Notes: generated by a model not told the origin, from the sequence alone. A stretch of 64,000 nucleotides of DNA from Nodosilinea nodulosa PCC 7104 (GCF_000309385.1 NZ_JH976537.1:5035938-5099937); one strand, 5' to 3'. Shown: positions 44,150 through 54,154, counted from the stretch's first letter. Translations and numbers: made by a program.

Positions 44150-44208
44150 TGCTGCACAGCGCTAAGCGATTCTCTATTGTTCCTATTGACTTACCTTCAG
44201 CATCGCAG

Positions 44209-44616
44209 ATGGGTTCTATGGTTCAGCTACAACGCCCTCGTCGCCATTCCCAGGTTTTTGGCCTGGGCGGTGTTGTTGTGGGGGCGCTGCTGGTCTTCGG
44301 ATGTGGCCCCCAGGGGGCGACGGGCGAAGCTAGCTACGAAGCTCAGCTGGCCCAACACCTGGCCGCCACGGGTGCCGTCATGTATGGTGCCTATTGGTGT
44401 CCCCACTGCGCCGACCAAAAGGCCATGTTTAAGCATGCTGCCTATCAGCTGCCCTACATAGAGTGCGCAGCCGATGGTGAAAATGCCCAGCCAGAGCTGT
44501 GTCAGCAGAAGGGCATTAAGGGCTATCCCACCTGGGAAATTAGTGGTCAGCTGTATCCGGGGGTGAAACCCTTAGATGAGTTGGCTGACCTATCGGACTT
44601 TCCACCCCCTCCGTAG
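44209..44616 (+). CDS. Thioredoxin-fold lipoprotein (CPHC motif)
   Basis: 135 residues from ATG 44209. Lipoprotein signal with lipobox LLVFGC (Cys32), then a thioredoxin-like domain with redox motif Cys64-PH-Cys67 in YGAYWCPHCADQKAMFKHAA and cis-Pro region IKGYPTWEISG. This domain equals the C-terminal part of cyanobacterial VKOR fusion proteins, here without the VKOR membrane part. Likely an envelope disulphide-exchange protein. An alternative GTG start at 44149 overlaps tsaD. Confidence 0.82.
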   Translation: MGSMVQLQRPRRHSQVFGLGGVVVGALLVFGCGPQGATGEASYEAQLAQHLAATGAVMYGAYWCPHCADQKAMFKHAAYQLPYIECAADGENAQPELCQQKGIKGYPTWEISGQLYPGVKPLDELADLSDFPPPP

Positions 44617-44683
44617 ACCTTTTGATTGCCTGGGAGCGCCAGCAGGTGCTCCGTCAATGACCGTCCTCAAACCCCCATAGCCG

Positions 44684-45031
44684 TTGCAAAACCCTAGTTC
44701 CCACCCCCACGCCCACCTACACGAGGTTGATCCTGCCGCTGACAGCAGGGCGCATCCCCATGTGCACGATCCAGAGTCGCTGCGACGTATCGTCAATCGT
44801 CTGGCTCGCATTGAGGGCCATATTCGCGGCATTAAAACCATGGTGCAGGAGAGCCGCCCCTGTCCCGATGTGCTGGTGCAGGTGGCGGCGGTGCGGGGAG
44901 CGCTCGATCGCGTCGCCCGCATCATTCTCGATGAGCACCTGACCGAGTGTATTGGCCGCGCCGCCGAAGACGGCAATATTGAAGCCGAAATTGCCGAGCT
45001 GAAGGCCGCCCTCGATCGCTTCTTGCCCTAG
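44684..45031 (+). CDS. CsoR/RcnR-family metal-responsive repressor, InrS-like
   Basis: 115 residues. Helical core PESLRRIVNRLARIEGHIRG, with ligands Cys60, His85 and Cys89 at the spacing (25, then 4) of the nickel sensor InrS Cys53/His78/Cys82, plus a His-rich N-terminus SSHPHAHLHE ... AHPHVHD. The only in-frame start is TTG 44684, directly after an in-frame stop, so the start call is by elimination. InrS represses the nickel exporter gene nrsD; no exporter gene is adjacent here. Copper or formaldehyde-type relatives use other ligand sets. Confidence 0.85.
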   Translation: MQNPSSHPHAHLHEVDPAADSRAHPHVHDPESLRRIVNRLARIEGHIRGIKTMVQESRPCPDVLVQVAAVRGALDRVARIILDEHLTECIGRAAEDGNIEAEIAELKAALDRFLP

Positions 45032-45109
45032 ACTGGGGGGCAAACCCCAGCCTTTTGGGCTGTCTAGATAACTTTTTGAGCCTTGGGCCTCGGTCTCGGG
45101 CATGGCCAA

Positions 45110-45523
45110 TTAGGCCGATATAAATCGAGCGTGATCGTGCAGCAGACGCCGCTCAAATTGGCGCACCCAGTGGCTAAAGCGATCGCTGTCCTGGGCCGTA
45201 TCAAAGACCAGCGATTGGCGCATGAGTAAGGCGATGTATTCCTCCTTGGTGCGCACCACAATGGCGGTCTGCTGCCCTAGCTCAATGCAAATATAGGAGA
45301 AGCCCTCTAGCTTAAGGGATGACATCAGCAGAGACTTTAGCCCCAGGGACTGAAATACCAGCTGCACCCAGCTAGTGCTCTCATTGTCAGGGGTCACGAA
45401 ATATTCCTGGGGCAGGCCGCTGAAGTCAAAAATGGCGGCCCCAATAATGTTCTCTACCATTGCGTCCTGGGCCGGAAGAGAAGACGCGGGCTGCGTCGGT
45501 GTAGGTGCCTTAGCCGTAGTCAT
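45110..45523 (-). CDS. Roadblock/LC7-like protein
   Basis: 137 residues from ATG 45523 (frame opens at 45556). After a Pro/Ala-rich head, residues about 20-100 (MVENIIGAAIFDFSGLPQEY ... IELGQQTAIVVRTKEEYIAL) show the alternating pattern of roadblock/longin-type small domains common in cyanobacteria. No enzymatic motif. Possibly regulates a small GTPase or kinase; none is adjacent. Confidence 0.65.
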   Translation of the reverse strand: MTTAKAPTPTQPASSLPAQDAMVENIIGAAIFDFSGLPQEYFVTPDNESTSWVQLVFQSLGLKSLLMSSLKLEGFSYICIELGQQTAIVVRTKEEYIALLMRQSLVFDTAQDSDRFSHWVRQFERRLLHDHARFISA

Positions 45524-45758
45524 AGACCCATGGAAGTGACACAGAATGCTGAACAAAACAGGTCAAGGGCAGAGCCAACCTGTGGAAACACTCCAACAGG
45601 CCTAGCATACCCGGCTGGGGTAGAGAAATCATGGTTGACGGCAGGATCTAGGCCATCTAACCCCAGCTGACGACCCGCTGTGGGAAATTTGTGCTGGAGC
45701 GGAAGATACCCGGTAGGCGGCTTCAGCCCGTCCCGTCCAGCAACACCTGCACCGAACT

Positions 45759-47342
45759 TCAATCCTCCAGCCTGGCCGCCGCTACGGGGCTTTTCTGCCT
45801 CAGGAAATAGGTGCGCATGTGCCCTTTGCCCTTGACCCATACTTCGCCGCGCAGTTCGAGGGCATGGGTGTCTTTAAGGAACAGATAGGTGGCCTCGGTT
45901 ACCTGAATGTGCTCGGCTATCCCGGCCGATTCCATCCGGCTGGCGGTGTTAACGGTGTCGCCCCAGAGGTCGTAGATAAATTTCTTGGTGCCGATTACTC
46001 CGGCAACCACTGGCCCAGTGTTGATGCCAATGCGCAGCCGAAAGCTCTGGCCGGTGCGATCGCTAAAGGACCGAGCCATAGCCTGCATGTCCAGGGCCAT
46101 ATCGGCCACGGCCTGGGCATGGTCGGCCCGCTCGTAGGGTATCCCCCCGACCACCATGTAGGCATCGCCAATGGTCTTAATTTTCTCCAGCCGGTGCCGC
46201 TCGGCCAGGTGGTCAAACTGGGAGAAAATATCGTTGAGCAGCGCCACTAGGGCCTGGGGGCTGAGGCTTTCAGAAAGCTGGGTGAACTCGACAATGTCGG
46301 CAAACAGCACCGTCACCTCGGCAAAGTGGTCGGCAATGGTGTTGCGCCCCTGCTTTAGGCGAGTGGCAATGGGCAGGGGCAAAATGTTCAGCAGCAGCTG
46401 CTCTGACTTCTCTTTTTCCTCCTGCAGCGCAGCGCGGGCCTGCTCTCGCTCGGCCACGACCCCCGCCAGCACCAGAACCGTAAACGCCAGCACACAGATA
46501 AAAGCCTGGAGCGGCTGCACGGCCTCAGCGGGGTTTTGGGTGGCCACCAAAAATGGCCCCACCCCCTGGATGACGCCCCAGGTGGCAATCACGGTGACGA
46601 TTGCCGTACCCAACGCCGCCCCCAGCGGCCCCAGGCGCAGCGCCGCCCACATCACAATGGGAAACACCATATATTCCAGGGGATAGGGAGCCTGCTCCAT
46701 GCGCCTGGGATCACAAAACAAAACCCAGCTGAGGGCCACCAGTACCCCCAGCCACAGCACAATTAGCGGCGGAGCGTAAAAACTGCGGAAGCGGCGTACT
46801 CCCGGCCTCCAGGTAATTATCAACGTGGTGATCACCACAACCCCGGTGACATTGCCAATCCACCAGCTAAACCAGGCTGAACCATAGTCGGCCCAGCCCA
46901 TGGCGGTCATCAGGCAAAAGTAGGTGACCCCAAGGGTGGCGCTGAGGGTAGCGGGTATCACGGCTCCAAAACCAATCAAGGCTCCCACATCTTTGATGCG
47001 CTGCAGGGAGTTGATAAAGCCGACTCGACGCAGCAGCCACAGCCCCACTAGGGGCTGAAGCGTATTGTTGACGGCGGCCAGAATATCTCGATGCCAAACC
47101 TGATCGGGGGAGGTCAGGGTTGTCACCAGCGACCCCAGGGTCAGGCCTGGGGCCAGGGCGGCCCCGGCGATTAGGACCACGCCCTGGCTGTAGCCCGCTG
47201 GCGGCCAGATCGGCAGCACGGTTTTGGAGTAGCCAGCAAAATGAAAGCTCAGTTTGGCCACGATGACGTAGCCCAGGGCCACGGCCAAAATCGGCGGCCA
47301 CCGCTGCCCCAGACGCTGAATCAACGATAGAACACGAGCCAT
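45759..47342 (-). CDS. MASE1-type adenylate/guanylate cyclase
   Basis: 527 residues from ATG 47342 behind AAGGGG. The N-terminal MASE1-like region (about 8-315) has eight or so TM helices (VAKLSFHFAGYSKTVLPIWP, PLGAALGTAIVTVIATWGVI). A short coiled coil (REQARAALQEEKEKSEQLLL) leads to a class III cyclase domain: VTVLFADIVEFTQLSE (metal Asp), KTIGDAYMVVGGIP (metal Asp), RIGINTGPVVAGVIGTKKFI, YDLWGDTVNTASRMES. Membrane sensor producing cAMP or cGMP; SbtB in this window is a known cAMP binder, a speculative link. Confidence 0.9.
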   Translation of the reverse strand: MARVLSLIQRLGQRWPPILAVALGYVIVAKLSFHFAGYSKTVLPIWPPAGYSQGVVLIAGAALAPGLTLGSLVTTLTSPDQVWHRDILAAVNNTLQPLVGLWLLRRVGFINSLQRIKDVGALIGFGAVIPATLSATLGVTYFCLMTAMGWADYGSAWFSWWIGNVTGVVVITTLIITWRPGVRRFRSFYAPPLIVLWLGVLVALSWVLFCDPRRMEQAPYPLEYMVFPIVMWAALRLGPLGAALGTAIVTVIATWGVIQGVGPFLVATQNPAEAVQPLQAFICVLAFTVLVLAGVVAEREQARAALQEEKEKSEQLLLNILPLPIATRLKQGRNTIADHFAEVTVLFADIVEFTQLSESLSPQALVALLNDIFSQFDHLAERHRLEKIKTIGDAYMVVGGIPYERADHAQAVADMALDMQAMARSFSDRTGQSFRLRIGINTGPVVAGVIGTKKFIYDLWGDTVNTASRMESAGIAEHIQVTEATYLFLKDTHALELRGEVWVKGKGHMRTYFLRQKSPVAAARLED

Positions 47343-47387
47343 TGATACCCCTTGGTGAAAACACAAATACCCTGGCCGTCCGGCCAA

Positions 47388-47770
47388 ATTGTGCCGGAGT
47401 TCCCTGTCCCTAGCTGGCTCTGACGTGGGGATGGTGATTCTGATTAAATCAGCCGCAGGGCGAAACTCAGTCGCTCTACATCAAGTCTTAGTGTTGTCTG
47501 CTTGGAAAAAATCGGGCTGAGCGGTCTTAGCGATTCCGGTCCTCTGCTCTAAACTTCACGGGGAGAGGGCCAACTTCCGCACTGTTTTAGCTTCAGATGC
47601 TTCAAACCCCCTTCTTTCTCGCCTGGGGCTAGTATCCCCAAAAACATTAAGGAACCCGTAGATGCTGTTCAAAGGGCCGCTAAAAATCGTATGGTTTTCA
47701 AGGGACACCGCTCCACTACAGCGGCTTTCATCTAACTTTATTTGCGTTTGCAAGAGACTCAGCATTGTCT
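47388..47770. other. Intergenic region upstream of acs
   Basis: About 380 bases between the divergent cyclase and acs genes. Contains CCGCTCCACTACAGCGG (near 47709) as a small hairpin. No small gene recognised; both promoters should lie here. Confidence 0.4.
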
Positions 47771-49738
47771 ATGGCTTCCCCCACCATCGAATCGATTCTC
47801 CACGAAAATCGCCTGTTTCCCCCTGCCGACGGGTTTGCTCAAAACGCATCCATCAAAAGTCTGGAGGAGTATCGCGCTCTGGCTGAGCGGGCGGCGGCAG
47901 ACCCGGCCAAGTTTTGGGCCGACCTGGCCAGTCAGGAACTGCACTGGTTCAAGCCCTGGGAGACGGTGCTGGACTGGCAGCCTCCCTTCGCCAAGTGGTT
48001 TGTGGGGGGCAAAATCAATATTTCCTACAACTGTTTAGACCGCCACCTGACCACCTGGCGGCGCAACAAAGCCGCCCTGATCTGGGAGGGGGAGCCGGGC
48101 GACAGCCGCACCCTCACCTACGCCCAGCTGCACCGGGAAGTGTGCCAGGTGGCCAACGTGCTGAAGGGGCTGGGGGTGCAGAAGGGCGATCGCGTCGGCA
48201 TCTACATGCCGATGGTGCCCGAGGCGGCGATCGCGATGCTGGCCTGCGCCCGCATTGGTGCGCCCCACACCGTCATCTTTGGCGGCTTTAGCGCCGAAGC
48301 CCTCAAAGATCGCCTCAACGACGCCGAGGCCAAGGTGGTGATCACCGCCGATGGCGGCTTCCGCAAAGACAAAGTTATTCCCCTTAAGTCGGCGGTGGAT
48401 CAGGCTCTGGAGGGCGGCGGCGTGCCCAGCGTCTCCAGCGTGCTGGTGGTCCAGCGCACTAAAGAAGACATCCCCATGGTGGAGGGGCGCGACCACTGGT
48501 GGCACGAGCTCCAGGCCACCGCCTCGGCCCACTGCCCCGCTGAGGAGATGGATGCCGAAGATCTGCTGTTCATTCTCTACACCAGCGGCACTACCGGCAA
48601 ACCCAAGGGGGTGGTGCACACCACCGGGGGCTACAACCTCTACACCCACATGACCTTCCAGTGGGCCTTTGACATTAAAGACACCGATGTCTACTGGTGC
48701 ACCGCCGACGTGGGCTGGATTACCGGCCACAGCTACATTGTCTACGGGCCGCTGTCGAACGGGGCCACCACGGTGATGTACGAGGGGGTGCCCCGGCCCT
48801 CCAACCCCGGCTGCTTTTGGGATGTGATTGAAAAGTACGGCGTCACCATTTTCTACACGGCCCCCACCGCCATTCGCGCCTTTATTAAAATGGGCGACGA
48901 GCTGCCCAAGGCCCGCGATCTGTCGTCGCTGCGGCTGTTGGGCACGGTGGGTGAACCGATCAACCCCGAAGCCTGGATGTGGTATCACCAAGTGATCGGC
49001 GGTGAGCGCTGCCCAATTGTCGATACCTGGTGGCAAACTGAGACCGGTGGCTTTATGATCACGCCGCTGCCGGGGGCAATTCCCACCAAGCCCGGCTCCG
49101 CGACCCTGCCCTTCCCCGGCATTTTGGCCGATGTAGTCGATCTCGACGGCAATCCCGTCGCCCCCGGCGAAGGCGGCTACCTGGTGATCAAGCACCCCTG
49201 GCCCAGCATGATGCGCACGGTCTACGGCGACGACGATCGTTTTCGCCGCACCTACTGGGAGCACATTGCCCCAGTCAATGGCCAGTACCTCTACTTTGCC
49301 GGCGACGGTGCCCGCAAGGATGCCGACGGCTACTTTTGGGTGATGGGCCGCGTTGACGATGTGATCAACGTATCGGGCCACCGACTGGGCACGATGGAGG
49401 TGGAGTCGGCCCTAGTGTCACACCCGGCAGTCGCCGAAGCCGCCGTGGTGGGCCGCAAAGACGAGATCAAGGGCGAAGACATTTTTGCCTTTGTGATTTT
49501 AGAAGGCCAGTACAGCCCCAGCGATGAGCTCAAGCAGCAGCTCAAGCAGCATGTGGTAAATGAAATTGGAGTAATTGCCCGGCCCGGCGAAATTCAGTTT
49601 GCCGACGCCCTGCCCAAGACGCGATCGGGCAAGATTATTCGCCGCTTTTTGCGCAACTTGGCCAGCGGCGAGGCGATCGCAGGGGATGCCTCCACCATGG
49701 AAGATCAGAGCGTGCTCGACCAGCTTCGCCAGATCTAG
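47771..49738 (+). CDS. acs: Acetyl-CoA synthetase
   Basis: 655 residues from ATG 47771, complete. AMP-binding motif [20 protein letters not shown], aromatic core [72 protein letters not shown] and the acetylatable lysine in the terminal [12 protein letters not shown]. Converts acetate, CoA and ATP to acetyl-CoA. Followed by a clear terminator, so monocistronic. Confidence 0.97.
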   Translation: MASPTIESILHENRLFPPADGFAQNASIKSLEEYRALAERAAADPAKFWADLASQELHWFKPWETVLDWQPPFAKWFVGGKINISYNCLDRHLTTWRRNKAALIWEGEPGDSRTLTYAQLHREVCQVANVLKGLGVQKGDRVGIYMPMVPEAAIAMLACARIGAPHTVIFGGFSAEALKDRLNDAEAKVVITADGGFRKDKVIPLKSAVDQALEGGGVPSVSSVLVVQRTKEDIPMVEGRDHWWHELQATASAHCPAEEMDAEDLLFILYTSGTTGKPKGVVHTTGGYNLYTHMTFQWAFDIKDTDVYWCTADVGWITGHSYIVYGPLSNGATTVMYEGVPRPSNPGCFWDVIEKYGVTIFYTAPTAIRAFIKMGDELPKARDLSSLRLLGTVGEPINPEAWMWYHQVIGGERCPIVDTWWQTETGGFMITPLPGAIPTKPGSATLPFPGILADVVDLDGNPVAPGEGGYLVIKHPWPSMMRTVYGDDDRFRRTYWEHIAPVNGQYLYFAGDGARKDADGYFWVMGRVDDVINVSGHRLGTMEVESALVSHPAVAEAAVVGRKDEIKGEDIFAFVILEGQYSPSDELKQQLKQHVVNEIGVIARPGEIQFADALPKTRSGKIIRRFLRNLASGEAIAGDASTMEDQSVLDQLRQI

Positions 49739-49776
49739 CGTTCGCTGCTGGAAACCCATAACTCTGCCCACCTAAG

Positions 49777-49816
49777 GCGCAGCAGGATCTCAAACGAGGT
49801 AGTGCTGCGCTTTTTT
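49777..49816 (+). terminator. Terminator of acs
   Basis: Stem GCGCAGCA (49777-49784) and TGCTGCGC (49803-49810) followed by TTTTTT. 39 bases past the acs stop. Confidence 0.85.
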
Positions 49817-50765
49817 GTAGCCTTTGTAGGCCGCTATAGGGTTTCCTTTCGCAAAGCATTGAAGCGATTGACGAAGGCAGCAGCTAGCAATAGAACGCCC
49901 GCTCACCTCAAATTTTTCTAGATTTGAACCGGCAGCCCCAGGAGTATCTCCTGGGAGTGAGGTTTTGATCGGTTTTACCGGGTTGATTTACTCTAAGACC
50001 TCCGGCCTTTAAAGCTGTAGCCATAGTCACTTAGATTAGGACATCCAGAGACGTTTGAACGTTTGAACGTTTTGAGCGGAAATCTCTCAACCAGACTGGG
50101 TACAGCTATATTTCCAGACAATAGCCCTTAAGTACCGGCTCAGGCAAAATTTCTATAACCTAAGATACATGGCAATTGGTCCATAACAAGTTAAGAGCCA
50201 TTGCAATGGCTCCGTCTGAAATAGGAGCGGCTGCGCAAATCCTGCTGGATTAAGCCCCTGACCTACAGAGCAACAAGCAGCGGCTGGGCTTCCAGGTGGG
50301 TTGACCCAGCAGCCCCGCCGTCGCCCAGCAAAGTTCTCTAAAGACAAGCGTTCTCGCTGGGGCGGCCACATTTTTCCCCTGGATACTGCGGCGCGGGCTG
50401 AGGCTTGAGTCGCTTCGATCTATTGGTCAACCGAGTGGAAATCTGCTGGCCTGCGATCGCTCTATTGACCCCGGCAAGACGACATTGTGGCGATTGTGGA
50501 GCCTAAAGGATGGGCTTTTCTGCCGCGATCGCGCCTGCGAGATAGCTAATAGGCGATCTGCAAAAAACCGTAAAAGCCGATCAAATTCATATATTTTTTA
50601 GGTGACAGCACTTAACCCCATGACTATAATTAATTGTGCGAGCAGGCAGATTTATTTGCTATTATTCATCTGCTATTCCTCAATGGCCGTTAACCTTATT
50701 CCTGGGTCAACCCACAGTTTTTGAGTATATAGCTTCCCGTCTTATCACAAGGATTTTCCCCGACA
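49817..50765. other. Gene-poor 950-base region
   Basis: No supported protein gene on either strand. It contains palindromic repeat copy B (50029-50110). From about 50560 it becomes AT-rich and probably contains the cyAbrB promoter and a long leader (TATAATTAATTG near 50628, TATATAGC near 50727). An ncRNA here is possible but not shown. Confidence 0.45.
50029..50110. repeat. Palindromic repeat element, copy B
   Basis: Shares TTAGGACATCCAGA, GTTTGAACGTTTGAACGTTT and, on its far side, AACCAGACTGGGTACAGCTATA with the inverted copy at 39041-39113 (there AACCAGGCTGACTACAGCTATA). The central palindrome is partly degraded here. Confidence 0.8.
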
Positions 50766-51146
50766 ATGGCAGAAAAACCCAATCCCCTAACCGGTAAAGC
50801 ACTGCTTCAAAAGGTTAAAGACCTTGCCAACCTAACCAAGCGCGAGACCGCTAAAGAATGCGGTTACTACACCCTCACTAAAGACAATCAGGTGCGGGTC
50901 AATCTATCTGGCTTTTATGATGCGCTGCTCGAGGCCAAAGGCATCAACCTTGATCCCGAAAGTAGCAAAGATGGCCGAGGTCGCGAACCCACCTATCGAG
51001 TGAGCGTCCACAAAAACGGTCAAATTGTTATTGGGGCTACCTATACTCAAGAAATGGGCCTCAAGTCCGGCGATGAGTTTGAAATTAAGCTGGGCTATAA
51101 GCACATTCACCTGAAGCAGCTTGACACTGACTCTGATGAAGATTAG
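50766..51146 (+). CDS. AbrB-like transcriptional regulator (cyAbrB)
   Basis: 126 residues. N-terminus PLTGKALLQKVKDLANLTKR and ETAKECGYYTLTKDNQVRVN are characteristic of cyAbrB proteins, with the DNA-binding AbrB fold at about 75-120 (YRVSVHKNGQIVIGATYTQE, GLKSGDEFEIKLGYKHIHL). cyAbrB paralogues in Synechocystis control carbon- and nitrogen-response genes including bicarbonate uptake genes (recalled literature), so the sbtA region here is a candidate target. Its long 5' region suggests complex control. Confidence 0.92.
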   Translation: MAEKPNPLTGKALLQKVKDLANLTKRETAKECGYYTLTKDNQVRVNLSGFYDALLEAKGINLDPESSKDGRGREPTYRVSVHKNGQIVIGATYTQEMGLKSGDEFEIKLGYKHIHLKQLDTDSDED

Positions 51147-51220
51147 TACGAAGTTACTACGCCAAATTTGCCGATAAATATGTCAGCAATCATCAATCTG
51201 GTGGTTTTTTTTTAAGCTGG

Positions 51221-52027
51221 ATGGCCCTGGGTATTCCTACTAGCCTACTGGTTGCCCGCAGCGCTCAAATTCCGCTCACCTATCCGGTTGCCCCTCAGCA
51301 CAAGCTACCCCTGCTGCTGCCCCTATACCTGCTGGTGCCGGTGGCGGTCGAAGTGCATCGCCGCCTGGAAATGAGACGCTGGTCAGACTACGGCATCCTC
51401 TGGAATCAGTCCTTTTGGCGATTGATGGCGGTGGGGTTTGGGGTCGCGGCTGGCGGCGTGGCGGCTTTAGTCGCACTACAGCTCGGCTTGGGCTGGCGAT
51501 GCTGGCAGTCGCCCTCTCCGCAGGGCTCTGCCGATCGCCCGGTGAACCCCGATCGCTCGGCAAATGGGGATGTCGTTACTCCTTCGCCAGGGGTGGTGCT
51601 GGCCGCAGTGCTGCCCCTGGCCCTGTTTGTGGGCTGGATTGAGGAGCTGGTGTTTCGCGGCGTGCTGGTCAATGGGCTGGGGCAGATATGGCCGGTTGGG
51701 CTGATGGCGATCGCCGTCAGCCTAATTTTTGCCGCTTCTCACCTGCTGTGGGATGGCCCCGCCGGAGCGCCCCAGCTGCCGGGATTAGCGCTGATGGGCG
51801 CGGTACTGCTGCTGGCCCGCTGGGCGGCGGGGGGAAGTCTGGGGCTGGCCTGGGGCCTGCACGCTGGGTGGGTCTTTGCGATCGCGGCCATTGATGCCCT
51901 GGCCCTGCTCAAGCCGGGCAAAGATGGTCCAGTCTGGCTGATGGGGCGGCCCGATCAGCCGCTGACGGGGCTGCTGCCGCTGGCGCTGCTGGCGCTGACC
52001 GGGGCGGGGGTGTGGGCGTTTGGGTGA
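51221..52027 (+). CDS. CPBP-family intramembrane protease
   Basis: 268 residues, about seven TM helices. The Abi/CPBP motifs are EELVFRGVLVNGLGQ (Glu-Glu and Arg), FAASHLLW (Phe-x-x-x-His) and GLHAGWVFA (His), so motifs 1-3 are present; the usual Asn/Asp four residues after the third motif's His is replaced. Likely an Rce1-like glutamate protease for membrane proteins or prenylated substrates. ATG 51221 follows a polyT tract; no clear ribosome site. Confidence 0.82.
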   Translation: MALGIPTSLLVARSAQIPLTYPVAPQHKLPLLLPLYLLVPVAVEVHRRLEMRRWSDYGILWNQSFWRLMAVGFGVAAGGVAALVALQLGLGWRCWQSPSPQGSADRPVNPDRSANGDVVTPSPGVVLAAVLPLALFVGWIEELVFRGVLVNGLGQIWPVGLMAIAVSLIFAASHLLWDGPAGAPQLPGLALMGAVLLLARWAAGGSLGLAWGLHAGWVFAIAAIDALALLKPGKDGPVWLMGRPDQPLTGLLPLALLALTGAGVWAFG

Positions 52028-52075
52028 GGGAGGGGGAGGGGGAAGTGGAGGGGTGAGGGAGATGGGGGTGGAGAG
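52022..52075. repeat. G-rich purine tract
   Basis: GGGTGAGGGAGGGGGAGGGG and similar over about 55 bases between two convergent genes. Same class as 15555-15665. Confidence 0.8.
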
Positions 52076-52093
52076 TGCCTTTCTTTTGGTCCT

Positions 52094-53353
52094 TTAGGGT
52101 TCTGATTTTTTGAGGGTGACGAGGGTGATGGGGGTGAGCGGCTGCCAGCGGGTGAGGGAGCCCACCCGAACGCCGTGCTGCACCTGGATCTGGCGGAGCT
52201 TTACCTGCCAGGGCGATGGGCCAGTGGCGCTTTCATCGACCCAGCCCAAAACTGCCCCAGTATGCTCCAGGGTGGCGAGGGCCAGCACGATGTGCCCCTG
52301 GGGCCGCAGGCGGCGGCCACAGACCTCTAAAATCTCGCCCAGGCTGCCGCCGCTGCCGCCGACAAAGACGCGATCGGGATCGGGCAGCTGAGCCAGGGCA
52401 TCCGGCGCGGCCCCGTAGACGGGGTGCAGGTTAGGGCTGCCCAGGCGGCGCTGGTTTTGCTGAATCAGGGCATAACCAGCGGTCGTTTTTTCGATCGCAT
52501 AGACCCGAGCGGTGGGGCAAAGCCGACTGAGTTCTACGCTAACAGACCCCGTGCCCGCCCCCACATCCCAGATCACCTGGTCTGCCCTGGGGTCGAGATC
52601 GGCCAAAATCTGAATGCGAATGTCGCGCTTGGTGATCAGGCCGGGGCGATCGCCAAAGGTGGCAAAGGCGCGATCGGGCAGGCCAATCAGCGGCAGGGCG
52701 TGGGAATCAGGCGCATCCTCCTGCCGCTGGAGTACGACGACGTTAAGGCTGGCGAAGGTACTGGATATCGCGGCTTCAGGCGTAAACTCACGCACCTGCT
52801 CCCCGTCTGCCCCCAGGTTTTCGCACACCCACAGGCGGTAGGAGCAGGGTAGATCCAGGTTGAGCAGCAGCTGTGCCAGGGTCGCCGGGGAATGGGTGGG
52901 GTCTGTGAGCACCGCAATCAGTCCATCTCCCCGGCGCAGGGCCGCGATCAGCTCCACGGTCGATCGACCGTGGGCGCTGATCAGCGTGGCCCCCTGCCAG
53001 GGCAGCTTGAGGCGGCTAAAGGCCAGCTGCACCGCACTGAGGTGGGGGTGAAAGGTAAGATGTTCCGCCGGTAAATGGGCCAGCAACAGCCGCCCTAGGC
53101 CAAAGAAAAGCGGATCGCCGGAAGCCAGCACCACGATTATGCCGGGACTGCCCAGTTCAAGCCGCTGACGGAGGCGATCGAGGGTGGCCTTTAGATCGCC
53201 CAGGGGCCACCGTTCGCCGCGGCCTGGGGCAAAGTAGCTGAGCTGGCGATCGCTGCCCACCAGCACCGCCGCCTGGTCAATCAGCGCCCCAATCCTGGGG
53301 GATAGCCCGCCCCGCCCGTCTAGGCCCACGCCCACAACGTGGATTGGGGTCAT
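52094..53353 (-). CDS. cobL: Precorrin-6Y C5,15-methyltransferase (CbiE-CbiT fusion)
   Basis: 419 residues from ATG 53353, overlapping the cobH stop as ATGA. The N-terminal half (MTPIHVVGVGLDGRGGLSPR, then GIIVVLASGDPLFFGLGRLL) is the CbiE tetrapyrrole methylase fold; the C-terminal half (IWDVGAGTGSVSVELSRLCP, FVGGSGGSLGEILEVCGRRL) is the SAM-dependent CbiT decarboxylating methyltransferase. The fused form is CobL. Catalyses two methylations plus a decarboxylation in corrin (B12) synthesis. The open frame extends upstream of 53353 without coding value. Confidence 0.94.
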   Translation of the reverse strand: MTPIHVVGVGLDGRGGLSPRIGALIDQAAVLVGSDRQLSYFAPGRGERWPLGDLKATLDRLRQRLELGSPGIIVVLASGDPLFFGLGRLLLAHLPAEHLTFHPHLSAVQLAFSRLKLPWQGATLISAHGRSTVELIAALRRGDGLIAVLTDPTHSPATLAQLLLNLDLPCSYRLWVCENLGADGEQVREFTPEAAISSTFASLNVVVLQRQEDAPDSHALPLIGLPDRAFATFGDRPGLITKRDIRIQILADLDPRADQVIWDVGAGTGSVSVELSRLCPTARVYAIEKTTAGYALIQQNQRRLGSPNLHPVYGAAPDALAQLPDPDRVFVGGSGGSLGEILEVCGRRLRPQGHIVLALATLEHTGAVLGWVDESATGPSPWQVKLRQIQVQHGVRVGSLTRWQPLTPITLVTLKKSEP

Positions 53354-53967
53354 GGCTGCTGCTCCCAGGCCAGCACCAGCAGCGCGTTGAGAATGGCGGC
53401 GGCCACCGCTGAGCCGCCCTTGCGCCCCTCTACCCGAATTTGAGGCACTGAGGCCTGGGCCAGCCGCCGCTTTGAATCTTCTACCGCCACAAACCCCACC
53501 GGAGCGCCAATCACCACGGCGGGCCTGACCTGGCCGCTCTCGATGCGATCGCACAGCGCCATCAGCGCCGTAGGCGCGTTGCCAACCACCACCAGCGCGT
53601 TGGGATACTCCTCCACATACCGTACCAGGCCCGTTTCGGTGCGGGTGCGCCCGGCCGCCGCCGGGTCTCCCACCGTCACTGCCGTCAGCAGCGGATTTTG
53701 GAAGGTGCGCTCCACCATACCCACGACCCCCTGGCGCACCATGGTCACATCTACAATAATTGGGCCGCGGCGGGAGAGGTGCTGAAGCGCAGCATCTATG
53801 GCCCCCCCAGCAAAACACACCAAATCTTTAAACTCAAAATCGGCGGTGCTGTGAATCACCCGCCTCACCACCGCATACTCCGTCGGGGTCAAGCTGTGGG
53901 TTCCAAATTCCTGGTCTATCAACGCAAAGCTTTCTTCTAAAATGGGGCTTTGCACCAGCTTCGCCAT
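53350..53967 (-). CDS. cobH: Precorrin-8X methylmutase
   Basis: 205 residues. Family motifs VIHSTADFEFKDLVCFAGGA, IIVDVTMVRQGV and GNAPTALMALCDRIE, then VIGAPVGFVAVEDSKRRLAQ. It contains the catalytic histidine in HSTADFEF. Moves a methyl group from C11 to C12 in the corrin ring. Upstream partner of cobL in one unit, overlapping by 4 bases; cobD lies 10 kb away on the same strand. Confidence 0.95.
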   Translation of the reverse strand: MAKLVQSPILEESFALIDQEFGTHSLTPTEYAVVRRVIHSTADFEFKDLVCFAGGAIDAALQHLSRRGPIIVDVTMVRQGVVGMVERTFQNPLLTAVTVGDPAAAGRTRTETGLVRYVEEYPNALVVVGNAPTALMALCDRIESGQVRPAVVIGAPVGFVAVEDSKRRLAQASVPQIRVEGRKGGSAVAAAILNALLVLAWEQQP

Positions 53968-54059
53968 AGATTCAACTGCCCGTTTATAGCACGTCTCCCT
54001 CGCGAGGTTCCATCATCCCACGACGGCCCGCAGGGAGTTGAGGAAAATAGGGAGTTGAG

Positions 54060-54154
54060 AAAACTAAGGATAGTTCATCTCCCCCCCTCTCGCCCAATCT
54101 TCCCCCTCTCACCCAATCTTTCCCCCTCTCCCCCCTCTTCCCCCACCCCCGCCT
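54060..54154. repeat. C-rich pyrimidine tract upstream of holA
   Basis: Repeats of CCCCCTCTC and CCCAATCTT over about 95 bases, ending at the holA start. Complementary class of the G-rich tracts; it may shape holA translation because no ribosome site is obvious. Confidence 0.75.

Noticed and set aside
48035-49381. 448-residue antisense frame within acs
   Set aside because: Shadow of the high-GC acs gene; no motif of its own.
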